This document shows, one piece after another, positions 8,214 through 16,614 of a stretch of DNA of 64,000 nt (position 1 is the first letter of the stretch; each line of letters begins with the position of its first letter). A program made the translations under genes and the position numbers. The DNA comes from Kitasatospora sp. NBC_00458 (GTDB lineage Bacteria; Actinomycetota; Actinomycetes; Streptomycetales; Streptomycetaceae): assembly GCF_036013975.1 (NCBI RefSeq), contig NZ_CP107904.1, positions 5,729,001-5,793,000 of the forward strand, written 5' to 3'. The notes beneath the pieces were generated by a model. The model was not told the origin of the DNA. It worked only from the letters and a program-made list of their open reading frames with translations, and ran no database searches.

Positions 8214-8546
8214 GTGAACAGCAGCGCCGTCCACCGCCTGCGCCTGGTCTCCGGCCCCGAAGGGGTCTCCTTCCTCCTGCTGCTGCTGTGCTCGGTGCTG
8301 AAGCGCACCACCAGCTTCAACGGGGTGCCGGTGATGGGCATGATCCACGGGATCCTCTTCATCCTGTACGTGGTCTTCTGGATCATGGCCTGGCAGTCGC
8401 AGAAGTGGGACGTCAAGCGCGGCGCCGTGCTGTTCGTCCTCTCGGTGCTGCCCGGCGGCGGCTTCGTCGCCGAGCGGATGCTCGCCAAGGAGGAGCGCGA
8501 CGGCGCGCCGGCCGCGAAGGCGGTCGCCGCGGACGCCGCCGCCTGA
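8214..8546 (+). CDS. DUF3817 small integral membrane protein
   Basis: A 110-residue protein with about three membrane helices (GPEGVSFLLLLLCSVL, then MIHGILFILYVVFWIMAW, then GAVLFVLSVLPGGGFVAE). It matches the DUF3817 pattern (HRLRLVSGPEG near the N-terminus, MGMIHGILF, and GGGFVAERMLAKE near the end). Function is unknown. I chose the GTG at 8214, eight bases after GAGG, because it gives the normal family length; an ATG at 8161 would add 18 residues of unlikely sequence. A second DUF3817 gene lies at 13532, so the family is present twice within 5 kb. Confidence 0.82.
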   Translation: MNSSAVHRLRLVSGPEGVSFLLLLLCSVLKRTTSFNGVPVMGMIHGILFILYVVFWIMAWQSQKWDVKRGAVLFVLSVLPGGGFVAERMLAKEERDGAPAAKAVAADAAA

Positions 8547-8619
8547 CGGCGACCGCCGTCCGACGACCTCCGACGACCTCCGACGGCGCCCGGCTCCGCG
8601 GCCAGCGCCGTGGGCACGC

Positions 8620-8668
8620 CGACAGGCTGCCGGGGCCCCCTCTCCCAGTGGGCCCCGGCAGCCTGTCG
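8620..8668. terminator. Strong bidirectional terminator
   Basis: A 19-bp perfect inverted repeat from CGACAGGCTGCCGGGGCCC to its complement with an 11-base loop, followed on the plus strand by CTTTTCC. It sits between the convergent DUF3817 gene and the first metalloprotease gene. Confidence 0.85.
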
Positions 8669-8694
8669 CTTTTCCGGGAGTGGTCCGGCGGTGA

Positions 8695-10308
8695 CTAGTT
8701 GACGTTCACCGCGCTCCAGGCGGCGGCCACGGTGTTGTACTCCACGCTGCCGGCGCCGTAGAGGTCCTTGGCGGCGTTCAGGGTGCCGGTGCGGGCGCCC
8801 TTGTAGTTGGTGCTGGAGGTGAAGTAGGTGGTCAGGGCCTTGTACCAGATCGCCCCGGCCTTGGCCCGGCCGATGCCGGTGATGGTGGAGCCGTTGGAGG
8901 TCGGGCTGTTGTAGCTGACGCCGTTGATCACCTTGGCGCCGCTGCCCTCCGAGAGCAGGTAGAAGAAGTGGTTGGCGACGCCCGAGGAGTAGTGGACGTC
9001 GATGCTGCCGATGCCGGAGTACCAGGAGTCCTTGGACGAGCCGTCCTTGGAGGGCTTGTCCAGGTAGCGCAGCGGCTGGCCGTTGCCGAAGATGTTGATC
9101 TTCTCGCCGATGAGGTAGTCCGGCACGTCGACCGGCAGGTTGGCGTACCACTCGACCAGGGTGCCGAAGATGTCCGAGGTGGCCTCGTTGAGGCCGCCGG
9201 ACTCGCCGGAGTAGGTCAGGTTGGCCGTGGCGGAGGTGACGCCGTGGCTCATCTCGTGGCCCGCCACGTCGATGGCGGTCAGCGGGTTGCTGTTGCCGGT
9301 GCCGTCGCCGTAGGTCATGCAGAAGCAGGCGTCCTGCCAGAAGGCGTTGACGTAGGCGTTGCCGTAGTGGACCCGGTTGCTGGCGCCGACGCCGTTGTTC
9401 TTGATGCCGCTGCGGCCGAAGGTGTTCTTGTAGTAGTCCCAGGTCGCGCCGGTGCCGAACTGCGCGTCGACCGCGGCCGACTGCGGGTCGGACGCCAGGC
9501 CGTTGCCCCAGATGTTGTCCGCGTCGGTGAAGATGGCGTTGCCGTTCTTGGCGTTGCCGGTCCACTGGTTGCCGCGGGTGGGGTCCTTGAGCTGGTAGGT
9601 GGAGCCGCTCTGGGTGGTGTTCAGGCTGACCGAACCGACGTGGACGCCCTTGCCGGAGCCGAGGACGGTCTGCACCTCCTCGTGCGTGGAGAGCACCTTG
9701 CCGGTGGCGGCGTCGGTGACCAGCCGCTGGCTGCTCGGCGTGCCGTCGGCCCGCTCGCCGTGGACCACGGTCTGGTAGGCGAGGCGCGGGCTGCCGTCGC
9801 CCGCCCAGACGACCAGGGTGGGCGTGCCGGCGCCGTCGACCCGGCTGACCGGGACCTCGTCCGCGTCGGCGGCGATGCCGACGGTGGCCCGGACCGAGTC
9901 GACCGCCTGGGTGGAGGCCGTGCCGGAGGAGAGCGCGGGGGTGAGGCTCGGCACCGAGAGCCGGCCCTCGAAGGCCCGGTCGACGGAGGTGATCGTGCCG
10001 TTGGCCTTCTGGTGGACGACCAGGTCGCCGCCGAGGACCGGCAGGCCGGCGAAGGTCCGGTCGTAGCGCAGGTGGCGGGTGCCGTTGGCGTCGACGATGA
10101 CGTCCTTGGCGACCAGCGCCTCCTGGCCGCCGAGCGCGAGCGCCTTGGCGACCGGCGCGGCCTGCTGGCCGGCCAGGGCGATCAGGGCCTCGCGCTGCTG
10201 GACCGGCGCGGACGGCGCGGCCTGGGCGGGGGCGGCGGCGACCTGGATGGCGCCGGCCAGCAGGACGGCGGCGGAGAGTGCGGCGCCGGCTGTCAGCTTT
10301 CGCTTCAC
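8695..10308 (-). CDS. Secreted M4 (thermolysin-type) neutral zinc metalloprotease, copy 1
   Basis: A 537-residue preproprotease. The N-terminus is a Sec signal peptide (KRKLTAGAALSAAVLLAG, then an AxA site near APAQA), followed by an FTP-type propeptide (about 40-210) and the M4 catalytic domain. The zinc motif HEMSH is at 351-355 and the third ligand is in GLNEATSD about 24 residues later. The sequence ends soon after the catalytic domain (AAAWSAVNVN) with no PPC or PKD tail. The GTG start at 10308 follows GGAAGG. It is a tandem paralogue of the next gene, and the similarity includes the promoter. It should degrade extracellular protein; the cue for expression is unknown. Confidence 0.94.
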   Translation of the reverse strand: MKRKLTAGAALSAAVLLAGAIQVAAAPAQAAPSAPVQQREALIALAGQQAAPVAKALALGGQEALVAKDVIVDANGTRHLRYDRTFAGLPVLGGDLVVHQKANGTITSVDRAFEGRLSVPSLTPALSSGTASTQAVDSVRATVGIAADADEVPVSRVDGAGTPTLVVWAGDGSPRLAYQTVVHGERADGTPSSQRLVTDAATGKVLSTHEEVQTVLGSGKGVHVGSVSLNTTQSGSTYQLKDPTRGNQWTGNAKNGNAIFTDADNIWGNGLASDPQSAAVDAQFGTGATWDYYKNTFGRSGIKNNGVGASNRVHYGNAYVNAFWQDACFCMTYGDGTGNSNPLTAIDVAGHEMSHGVTSATANLTYSGESGGLNEATSDIFGTLVEWYANLPVDVPDYLIGEKINIFGNGQPLRYLDKPSKDGSSKDSWYSGIGSIDVHYSSGVANHFFYLLSEGSGAKVINGVSYNSPTSNGSTITGIGRAKAGAIWYKALTTYFTSSTNYKGARTGTLNAAKDLYGAGSVEYNTVAAAWSAVNVN

Positions 10309-10731
10309 GTACGGGGTTCCTTCCACGAAACCGCGGGTGCGCGGTCACGCCGCGTACCGGGGCGCCGGGGTTGGCGCCGTGGGGCGGTAGGGCGCTGACG
10401 TGCTGTCCCGTGCGGTCTGGCGGTCCGTCGATGGGTGGGGGCGACGGCCGCCCGACGGGGCGTGGTCAGAAGCATGACAATGCAGGTGGTGAAAGGACAG
10501 GGTGCCGAGGGCTATTGGCCAGGTCTCGCCAAGGTCGGTAGGGCTGATGACGGAGTGTCGGATGTCCTGGTTCGCGGCATTCGCGCCCTTGGCGTGTTCC
10601 CGCCATCGGCGGGCCCTTGCCGACCCCGCACGCCGTTGCTACGCGCGCCCGGGGGAACGGGCGCGCGTCCGCCGCCGGGCCGCCGGGGCGCCGGACGGCC
10701 GCACCGGCGGCCCGGCGCACCGGCGCGGGAA
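10309..10731 (-). other. Promoter/leader region of protease copy 1
   Basis: This 423-base region has no gene. Most of it is visibly related to the leader of protease copy 2 (12429-12650), with shared blocks such as GCGCTGACGTGCTG. The conserved elements are described separately. Confidence 0.6.
10471..10531 (-). promoter_or_regulatory. Conserved promoter elements of protease copy 1
   Basis: Read on the minus strand, this region holds TGGCGAGACCTGGCCAAT (complement of 10514-10531) and, 33 bases further, ATTGTCATGCT (complement of 10471-10481). Both occur at virtually identical distance before protease copy 2. The first block is a dyad (TTGGC-8-GCCAA) that looks like a regulator site; the second could contain a -35 (TTGTCA). 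The factor is unknown. Confidence 0.6.
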
Positions 10732-10782
10732 CGCCGGACGCCCGGGGCCTCCCCTCCCAGTGAGGACCCCGGGCGTCCGGCG
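10732..10782 (-). terminator. Terminator of protease copy 2
   Basis: CGCCGGACGCCCGGGG pairs with CCCCGGGCGTCCGGCG (16 bp, loop about 19 bases with further pairing), nine bases beyond the stop codon of protease copy 2. Confidence 0.8.
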
Positions 10783-10790
10783 TGCGGGCG

Positions 10791-12428
10791 TCAGTTGACG
10801 TTGACGCCGCTCCACGCCGCCGCCACCGCGTTGTACTCGGCGCTGCCGGCGCCGTAGAGGTCCTTGGCGGCGCTCAGGGTGCCGGTGCGGGCGCCCTTGT
10901 AGTCGGTGGTGGAGGTGAAGTAGACCGTCAGCGCGCGGTACCAGACCGCCGCGGCCTTGGTGCGGCCGATGCCGGTCAGCGTCGAGCCGTTGGAGGTCGG
11001 GCTGCTGTAGCCGACGCCGTTGATCACCTTGGCGCCGCTGCCCTCGGCCAGCAGGTAGAAGAAGTGGTTGGCGACGCCGGACGAGTAGTGCACGTCCAGG
11101 TTGCCGACGCCCGAGTACCAGGAGTCGGCCGAGCCGCCGTCCTTGGAGGGCTTGTCCATGTAGCGCAGCGGCGTGCCGTCGCCGTTGATGTCGATCTCCT
11201 CGCCGATCAGGTAGTCCGGCTTGTCGGAGGGGAGGTTGGCGGACCACTCGACCATGGTGCCGAAGATGTCCGAGGTGGCCTCGTTGAGGCCGCCGGACTC
11301 GCCCGAGTAGTTGAGGCCGGCGGTGGCCGAGGTGACGCCGTGGGTCATCTCGTGGCCGGCGACGTCGAGCTCGGTCAGCGGGTGGGTGTTGCCGTCGCCG
11401 TCGCCGTAGGTCATGCAGAAGCAGGAGTCGTTCCAGAAGGCGTTGACGTAGTTCCTGCCGTAGTGGACCCGGCTGGTGGCGCCGACGCCGTTGTTCTTGA
11501 TGCCGTTGCGGCCGAAGCTGTTCTTGTAGTAGTCCCAGGTGGCCGCCGCGCCGAACTGCGCGTCCACCGCGGCCGACTGGCGGTTGGCGGCGGTGCCGTC
11601 GCCCCACTTGTTGTCGGCGTCGGTGAACAGCGTGCCCGAGCCGGAGGTCTTGCCCTTGAGGTCGCTGGTGGACTGGCCGCCGCGGGAGGCGTCCTTCAGC
11701 GAGTAGCCGCCGGTCGCGGTCGAGGTGGTCAGCGGGACGCCGCCGACGAAGACGCCGGTGCCGGTGCCGGTGGCGGTCTGCACCTGCTCGTGGCTGGAGA
11801 GCACCTCGCCGGAGGCGGCGTCGGTGACCAGCAGCAGGCTGCTCGGGGTGCCGTCGGCGCGGACGCCCTCGACGGTGGTCCGGTAGGCCAGGCGCGGGTT
11901 GCCGTCGGCGGCCCAGACGACCAGCTGGGCGGCGCCGGCCTGGTGGACCTCGGCCAGCGGGGACTCGTCCTTGTCGGCGGCGATGCCGACGGTGGACTGC
12001 ACCGCGCCGGAGGCCTGCGAGGCCGCCTTGTCGGCGGGGATCGCCGGGGTCAGGCTGGGCACCGAGATCCGCGCGGCGACGGCCTTGTCGACCGCCTTCA
12101 CCGCGCCGTCGGACGCCTGGTGCACCACCAGGTCGCCGCCGAGCACGGGCAGGCCGGCGAAGGTGCGCTCGAAGCGGAGGTGGCGGGTGCCGTCGGCGTC
12201 CACCACGGCGTCCTTGGCGACCAGCGTCTCCTGGCCGCCCAGTGCGAGCGCCTTGGCCAGCGGGCCGGACTGACCGCCCGCCAGCGCGATCAGGCCGGCG
12301 CGCTGCTGCGCGGCCTGCGCCTGGGCCGACGGGGTCGGGGTGGCCTGGGCGGCGGTGCCCACCTGGATGACGCCGGTGAGGAGGGCGGTGGCGGAGAGTA
12401 CGGCGCCGGCTGCGAGCTTTCGCTTCAC
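10791..12428 (-). CDS. Secreted M4 (thermolysin-type) neutral zinc metalloprotease, copy 2
   Basis: A 545-residue preproprotease closely related to copy 1 along its whole length. It has a Sec signal peptide (KRKLAAGAVLSATALLTG), an FTP-type propeptide and a catalytic domain with HEMTH at 359-363 and a GLNEATSD segment. It ends with AAAWSGVNVN, like copy 1. The start is a GTG at 12428. The greatest divergence is in the signal/propeptide and around residues 215-250, so activation or substrate range may differ while the active site is unchanged. It is transcribed in the same direction as copy 1, and a strong terminator between them implies separate transcripts. Confidence 0.94.
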   Translation of the reverse strand: MKRKLAAGAVLSATALLTGVIQVGTAAQATPTPSAQAQAAQQRAGLIALAGGQSGPLAKALALGGQETLVAKDAVVDADGTRHLRFERTFAGLPVLGGDLVVHQASDGAVKAVDKAVAARISVPSLTPAIPADKAASQASGAVQSTVGIAADKDESPLAEVHQAGAAQLVVWAADGNPRLAYRTTVEGVRADGTPSSLLLVTDAASGEVLSSHEQVQTATGTGTGVFVGGVPLTTSTATGGYSLKDASRGGQSTSDLKGKTSGSGTLFTDADNKWGDGTAANRQSAAVDAQFGAAATWDYYKNSFGRNGIKNNGVGATSRVHYGRNYVNAFWNDSCFCMTYGDGDGNTHPLTELDVAGHEMTHGVTSATAGLNYSGESGGLNEATSDIFGTMVEWSANLPSDKPDYLIGEEIDINGDGTPLRYMDKPSKDGGSADSWYSGVGNLDVHYSSGVANHFFYLLAEGSGAKVINGVGYSSPTSNGSTLTGIGRTKAAAVWYRALTVYFTSTTDYKGARTGTLSAAKDLYGAGSAEYNAVAAAWSGVNVN

Positions 12429-12918
12429 GTACAGGTCCTTCCGGAGAAACCGCGTGTGCGCGGGCGCGCCTCGTCCCGGGGCGCCGGGGCGGTGCCTTAG
12501 GGGCGGAACGGGCGCTGACGTGCTGCTCCGTGCGGTCCACGGCGGTCACCGGTGAGTGGGGCGGTGATCACCGAACGGGGCTGGCCGAAAGCATGACAAT
12601 CCAACTAGTGAAATGACAGGTCTGCTTCATTGATTGGCCAGGTCTCGCCAGGGCGGCGGATCATGAACGGGGTGACAAAAGGGGTGAATCGCCCGGCCTT
12701 GCAGCGGGTTACCGTCCGAACCGAGGCCTGGTACCGGGCCGGGCGCCGGTTCGCGCGCCAACCTTCGCCCCCCGTGGCCCTGTTGGCGGTGGTTCACATC
12801 CGCGCAATGTCCTGGTCCGTACCTGGTTGCCCGGTTGGCGTGATCCCGCCACGTGTCGCACTTGTCCACCATCAGGACGCCTGGTAGCACCAGCCCCACC
12901 CGCCGGTACGGTAAGGAC
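12429..12918. other. Divergent region: protease copy 2 promoter and marR promoter
   Basis: No gene is supported here. The half near 12428 is the copy-2 leader and promoter. The right end (12907-12918) holds TACGGT, a plausible -10 six bases before the GTG of the marR gene. A run of short direct repeats was not seen. Confidence 0.55.
12590..12650 (-). promoter_or_regulatory. Conserved promoter elements of protease copy 2
   Basis: TGGCGAGACCTGGCCAAT (complement of 12633-12650) and ATTGTCATGCT (complement of 12590-12600) start 205 and 162 bases before the start codon. The same blocks lie 206 and 163 bases before copy 1. Conservation of sequence and spacing after duplication argues for a functional regulator site. 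Confidence 0.6.
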
Positions 12919-13458
12919 GTGGCAAAGCCCCTCGCACTCGACTTCGACCCGATCGCCCGCGCCGACGAGCTGTGGGCCCGCCGCTGGGGCGCCGTGCCCT
13001 CGATGGCGGCGATCACCTCGATCATGCGCGCCCACCAGATCCTGCTGTCCCGGGTGGACGCGGTCCTCAAGCCGTACGGTCTGACCTTCGCCCGCTACGA
13101 GGCGCTGGTGCTGCTCACCTTCAGCCGGACCGGCGAGCTCTCGCTCTCCAAGATCGGCGAGCGGCTGATGGTCCACCCGACCAGCGTCACCAACACCGTC
13201 GACCGCCTGGAGCGGGCCGGCCTGGTCGCCCGCCGCCCCAATCCGCTGGACGGCCGCGGCGTGCTCGCCGCGATCACCGGCCGGGGCCGCGAGGTCGTCG
13301 AGGGGGCCACCCGGGGGCTGATGTCGGTGGAGTTCGGCCTGGAGGAGTACGACGCCGACCAGTGCCGCGAGGTGTTCGACCTGCTCCGGCCGCTGCGGGT
13401 GGCGGCCGGCGATTTCACCGAGCCGGAGGCCGAGGGGCCTGCGCGGGACGGGGCGTGA
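12919..13458 (+). CDS. MarR-family transcriptional regulator
   Basis: A 179-residue winged-helix protein. The HTH/wing region is SLSKIGERLMVHPTSVTNTV followed by RLERAGLVARRPNPLDGRG with the MarR wing Asp/Arg pattern. The first 45 residues are unusually Trp/Arg-rich (ADELWARRWGAVPSMAAITS). I chose GTG 12919 because a -10-like TACGGT ends six bases before it, suggesting a leaderless transcript; AAGGA is too close to act as a ribosome site. It is followed after 73 bases by a DUF3817 membrane protein gene and may be transcribed with it. Targets are unknown; the divergent protease gene is a candidate by position only. Confidence 0.9.
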   Translation: MAKPLALDFDPIARADELWARRWGAVPSMAAITSIMRAHQILLSRVDAVLKPYGLTFARYEALVLLTFSRTGELSLSKIGERLMVHPTSVTNTVDRLERAGLVARRPNPLDGRGVLAAITGRGREVVEGATRGLMSVEFGLEEYDADQCREVFDLLRPLRVAAGDFTEPEAEGPARDGA

Positions 13459-13531
13459 GGACGGTTACCCTCGTGGGAGCGGTGCGCGGAACCGGGCGTA
13501 CCCCCCGATCCTGCCGAGCGAGGCGAATGTA

Positions 13532-13876
13532 GTGACGAAGGCGACCCCCCTGCTGGGCTGGTACCGGGCCCTGGCGATTGCGACCGGCGCGGCCCTGCTG
13601 GTGTTCTGCGGCTTCATGGTGGCGAAGTACGGCTTCCACGCGGCCGAGGACGTCACCACGTACGTGGCCATGCTGCACGGCTACCTCTACATCGGGTACT
13701 TCGTGGTGACCTTCCTGCTCGGCCAGAAGCTCAAGTGGCCGCTGGGCCGGATGGTCCTCACGCTGGCCGCCGGCTGCATCCCGTTCGCCTCCTTCGTCGC
13801 CGAGCGCCGGGTGGTCGCCGAGGCCGCGGAGAAGCTGCCGTCCGGTGACGCGGCCCGCCAGCCCGCCGGCGTCTGA
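13532..13876 (+). CDS. DUF3817 small integral membrane protein
   Basis: A 114-residue protein with three probable membrane helices (YRALAIATGAALLVFCGFMV, then MLHGYLYIGYFVVTFLLG, then MVLTLAAGCIPFASFVAE). It has the DUF3817 layout: HGYLYIGYF corresponds to HGILFILYV in the other copy, and IPFASFVAERRV to GGGFVAERML. The GTG start at 13532 has GAGG eight bases upstream. It is a diverged paralogue of the gene at 8214. Its position right after a MarR gene may mean it is that regulator's target. Function unknown. Confidence 0.85.
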   Translation: MTKATPLLGWYRALAIATGAALLVFCGFMVAKYGFHAAEDVTTYVAMLHGYLYIGYFVVTFLLGQKLKWPLGRMVLTLAAGCIPFASFVAERRVVAEAAEKLPSGDAARQPAGV

Positions 13877-13892
13877 TCCCGGATGTTCCGCA

Positions 13893-13922
13893 GGGCATCC
13901 TCCCCCGCAGGGGAGGGTGCCC
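13893..13922 (+). terminator. Terminator after DUF3817 gene
   Basis: GGGCATCCTCCCC and GGGGAGGGTGCCC form a 13-bp stem with one mismatch or G-U pair and a 4-base loop, followed by TTTCG, 17 bases after the stop codon. Confidence 0.8.
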
Positions 13923-14012
13923 TTTCGCCTGCCGGGCCGCTTCCGGCCCGGGCCCCGCCCGCGGACCGGCCGGATCCTCCGAATGTCGCCCCGGGCGTCC
14001 GTCGACAAGTAC

Positions 14013-14045
14013 TAGGACGTCCGAGTAAATTGGTAGGACGTCCTA
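14013..14045. promoter_or_regulatory. Double TAGGACGTCC operator upstream of icmA
   Basis: TAGGACGTCC at 14013-14022 and the perfect palindrome TAGGACGTCCTA at 14034-14045 share the same 8-bp AGGACGTC core, with centres 21 bp apart (two helical turns). The second ends 52 bases before the icmA ATG. Tandem dyads in phase suggest cooperative binding by a dimeric regulator, perhaps one that senses an acyl-CoA; its identity cannot be read here. Confidence 0.65.
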
Positions 14046-14097
14046 ACAGCTGTGCCGCCCGCTGGTGTGGCGGCCGTACGGAGCGGAGTTCGGGGTC

Positions 14098-15783
14098 ATG
14101 GACGCCGAGGAGATCGAGCGCGGACGTCAGCGCTGGCAGCAGCGGTACGACCGCGCCCGCAAGCGGGACGCGGACTTCACCACCCTCTCCGGGGACGAGG
14201 TCGAGCCCGTCTACGGGCCGGCCCCCGGGCAGGCCTACGAGGGGTTCGAGCGGATCGGCTGGCCGGGCGAGTACCCGTACACCCGCGGCCTGCACCCGAC
14301 CGGCTACCGCGGCCGGACCTGGACCATCCGCCAGTTCGCCGGCTTCGGCAACGCCCAGCAGACCAACGAGCGGTACCGGATGATCCTGGACTCCGGCGGC
14401 GGCGGCCTCTCGGTCGCCTTCGACATGCCGACCCTGATGGGCTACGACTCCGACGACGCCAAGTCGCTCGGCGAGGTCGGCCACTGCGGCGTGGCCATCG
14501 ACTCGGCCGCCGACATGGAGGTGCTGTTCGGCGGCATCCCGCTGGGCGAGGTCACCACCTCGATGACCATCAGCGGCCCGGCCGTCCCGGTCTTCTGCAT
14601 GTACCTCGTCGCCGCCGAGCGCCAGGGCGTCGACCCGGCCGTGCTCAACGGCACCCTGCAGACCGACATCTTCAAGGAGTACATCGCCCAGAAGGAGTGG
14701 CTCTTCGCCCCCGAGCCGCACCTGCGCCTGATCGGCGACCTGATGGAGTACTGCGCCAAGGGCATCCCGGCGTACAAGCCGCTCTCGGTCTCCGGCTACC
14801 ACATCCGCGAGGCCGGGGCGACGGCCGCGCAGGAGCTGGCGTACACGCTGGCCGACGGCTTCGGCTACGTCGAGCTGGGCCTCTCCCGCGGCCTGGACGT
14901 GGACGTCTTCGCGCCCGGCCTCTCCTTCTTCTTCGACGCGCACCTGGACTTCTTCGAGGAGATCGCCAAGTTCCGGGCCGCCCGGCGGATCTGGGCCCGC
15001 TGGATGCGCGACCGGTTCGGCGCGAAGACCGACAAGGCGCAGTGGCTGCGGTTCCACACCCAGACCGCCGGCGTCTCGCTCACCGCCCAGCAGCCGTACA
15101 ACAACGTCGTCCGCACCGCGGTCGAGGCGCTCTCGGCGGTGCTCGGCGGCACCAACTCGCTGCACACCAACGCGCTGGACGAGACCCTCGCACTGCCCTC
15201 CGAGCAGGCCGCCGAGATCGCCCTGCGCACCCAGCAGGTGCTGATGGAGGAGACCGGCGTCACCAACGTGGCCGACCCGCTGGGCGGTTCCTGGTACGTC
15301 GAGGCGCTCACCGACCGGATCGAGCAGCAGGCCGAGGAGATCTTCCGGAAGATCCTCGACAAGGGCCGGGACGACCACGAGATCGGCCCGATCACCTCCG
15401 GCATCCTGCGCGGCATCGAGGACGGCTGGTTCACCGGCGAGATCGCCGAGGCGGCCTTCCAGTACCAGCAGGGGGTGGAGAAGGGGGAGAAGCGCGTCGT
15501 CGGCGTCAACTGCCACCCGCGCAGCGTCACCCCCGAGCTGGAGATCCTGCGGGTCAGCCACGAGGTGGAGCGCGAGCAGGTGCGGGTGCTGCGCGAGCGC
15601 AAGGCGGCCCGGGACGAGGCCGCGGTCCGGGCCGGGCTGGACGCGATGCTGGCCGCCGCGCGGTCCGGCGAGTCGATGATCCCGCCGATGCTGGACGCGG
15701 TGCGGGCCGAGGCGACCCTGGGCGAGATCTGCAACGCCCTGCGCGACGAGTGGGGGATCTACCGGGAGACCGCCCGGTTCTGA
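14098..15783 (+). CDS. icmA: Isobutyryl-CoA mutase large subunit
   Basis: A 561-residue substrate-binding subunit of an adenosylcobalamin mutase that interconverts isobutyryl-CoA and n-butyryl-CoA, linking valine breakdown to butyryl-CoA. The TIM-barrel domain is clear (TWTIRQFAGFGNAQQTNERY, LSVAFDMPTLMGYDS, SMTISGPAVP, GYHIREAGATAAQELAYTLA, VADPLGGSWYVE). Two residues that separate the families are visible: Phe80 and Gln198, where methylmalonyl-CoA mutases have Tyr89 and Arg207; they fall at exactly the published IcmA positions, which supports the ATG at 14098. There is no cobalamin domain, so a separate small subunit (IcmB) must be encoded elsewhere. MeaB at 3965 is a likely partner. Confidence 0.93.
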   Translation: MDAEEIERGRQRWQQRYDRARKRDADFTTLSGDEVEPVYGPAPGQAYEGFERIGWPGEYPYTRGLHPTGYRGRTWTIRQFAGFGNAQQTNERYRMILDSGGGGLSVAFDMPTLMGYDSDDAKSLGEVGHCGVAIDSAADMEVLFGGIPLGEVTTSMTISGPAVPVFCMYLVAAERQGVDPAVLNGTLQTDIFKEYIAQKEWLFAPEPHLRLIGDLMEYCAKGIPAYKPLSVSGYHIREAGATAAQELAYTLADGFGYVELGLSRGLDVDVFAPGLSFFFDAHLDFFEEIAKFRAARRIWARWMRDRFGAKTDKAQWLRFHTQTAGVSLTAQQPYNNVVRTAVEALSAVLGGTNSLHTNALDETLALPSEQAAEIALRTQQVLMEETGVTNVADPLGGSWYVEALTDRIEQQAEEIFRKILDKGRDDHEIGPITSGILRGIEDGWFTGEIAEAAFQYQQGVEKGEKRVVGVNCHPRSVTPELEILRVSHEVEREQVRVLRERKAARDEAAVRAGLDAMLAAARSGESMIPPMLDAVRAEATLGEICNALRDEWGIYRETARF

Positions 15784-15800
15784 CCCCGGTCCGCCGTGCC

Positions 15801-15834
15801 GAGCCGCCCCGCACCTCCGTGTGCGGGGCGGCTC
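15801..15834 (+). terminator. Terminator after icmA
   Basis: GAGCCGCCCCGCA and TGCGGGGCGGCTC form a perfect 13-bp stem with an 8-base loop, 18 bases after the icmA stop. Direct repeats of GCGTCCGG follow. Confidence 0.8.
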
Positions 15835-15887
15835 TCCGGCGTCCGGGCGTCCGGGCGTCCGCCAGGCCGGTCGGCCGGGGCGGCCGG

Positions 15888-16598
15888 TCAGGGCGCCAGC
15901 AGGCTCGGGAACGGTCCGAGCAGCAGGTTGGTGAACCGCCTGGTCCACTCGACGGTGATCGGCTCGCCGCTGACCAGCACCCGGTGCTCGACGGTTCCGG
16001 CGATGGTGTCGAAGATGATGTCGATCTCCTCGCCGGCGGTCGTCTCGTCGCAGTCCGGGGCCAGCTCGCCGCGGGCCTGGGCGGCGGCCCGGCCCTGCCG
16101 GACCAGCCGCTTCTGGGGGTCGACGATCGCCTCCCGGATCCGCCGGCGCAGCTGCCGGTCCCGGGTGCCCTCGGCGAACAGGGCGAGCAGTGCCGCCTGC
16201 GTCTCCGGCCGGGCCAAGAGGTCGGCGAACTGGGCGACCACGGCCTCGATGTCGGCCCGCAGGCTGCCCAGGTCGGGCATCACGAGTTCGTCGAAGAGGC
16301 TGGCGACGGCGTCCACCACCAGCTCGTTCTTGGACGGCCAGCGCCGGTACAGGGTGGTCTTGGCGACGCCGGCGCGGGTGGCGACGTGGCCCATGGTGAG
16401 CCCGCCCCAGCCGAGGTCGGCGAGGGTCTCGCGGGTGGCGTCCAGGATGGCGCGGTCGGCGGCCGCGCTGCGCGGTCGGCCCTTGGCGCGGGCGACGGCG
16501 CCGTCGGGGCTCTCCGGGGCTTGCGGGGCCGGGGCTCGCGGGGGCTCGGCCGGGCGGACCAGGTGCGCCGGGGTCACGGGGGGCTGGGGGGCCGGCAC
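15888..16598 (-). CDS. TetR-family transcriptional regulator
   Basis: A 236-residue TetR protein. The HTH is at about residues 42-85 (AAADRAILDATRETLADLGW, then LTMGHVATRAGVAKTTLYRR, then WPSKNELVVDAVASLF), and the rest is a ligand-binding domain of the C-terminal TetR type. I chose the GTG at 16598 because AAGGAGG lies four bases upstream and a TTACC/GGTAA dyad would then sit in the promoter; starting at the ATG at 16661 would place that dyad inside the coding region. The first 40 residues are a Pro/Ala-rich tail (VPAPQPPVTPAHLVRPAEPP). It converges with icmA; regulation of icmA is possible but unproven. Confidence 0.88.
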   Translation of the reverse strand: MPAPQPPVTPAHLVRPAEPPRAPAPQAPESPDGAVARAKGRPRSAAADRAILDATRETLADLGWGGLTMGHVATRAGVAKTTLYRRWPSKNELVVDAVASLFDELVMPDLGSLRADIEAVVAQFADLLARPETQAALLALFAEGTRDRQLRRRIREAIVDPQKRLVRQGRAAAQARGELAPDCDETTAGEEIDIIFDTIAGTVEHRVLVSGEPITVEWTRRFTNLLLGPFPSLLAP

Positions 16599-16614
16599 CG
16601 GGCCTCCTTGCGAT

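Noticed and set aside
10782..12500. Plus-strand frame of 572 codons opposite protease copy 2
   Set aside because: Antisense shadow; the minus-strand product has a signal peptide, HEMTH and GLNEATSD.
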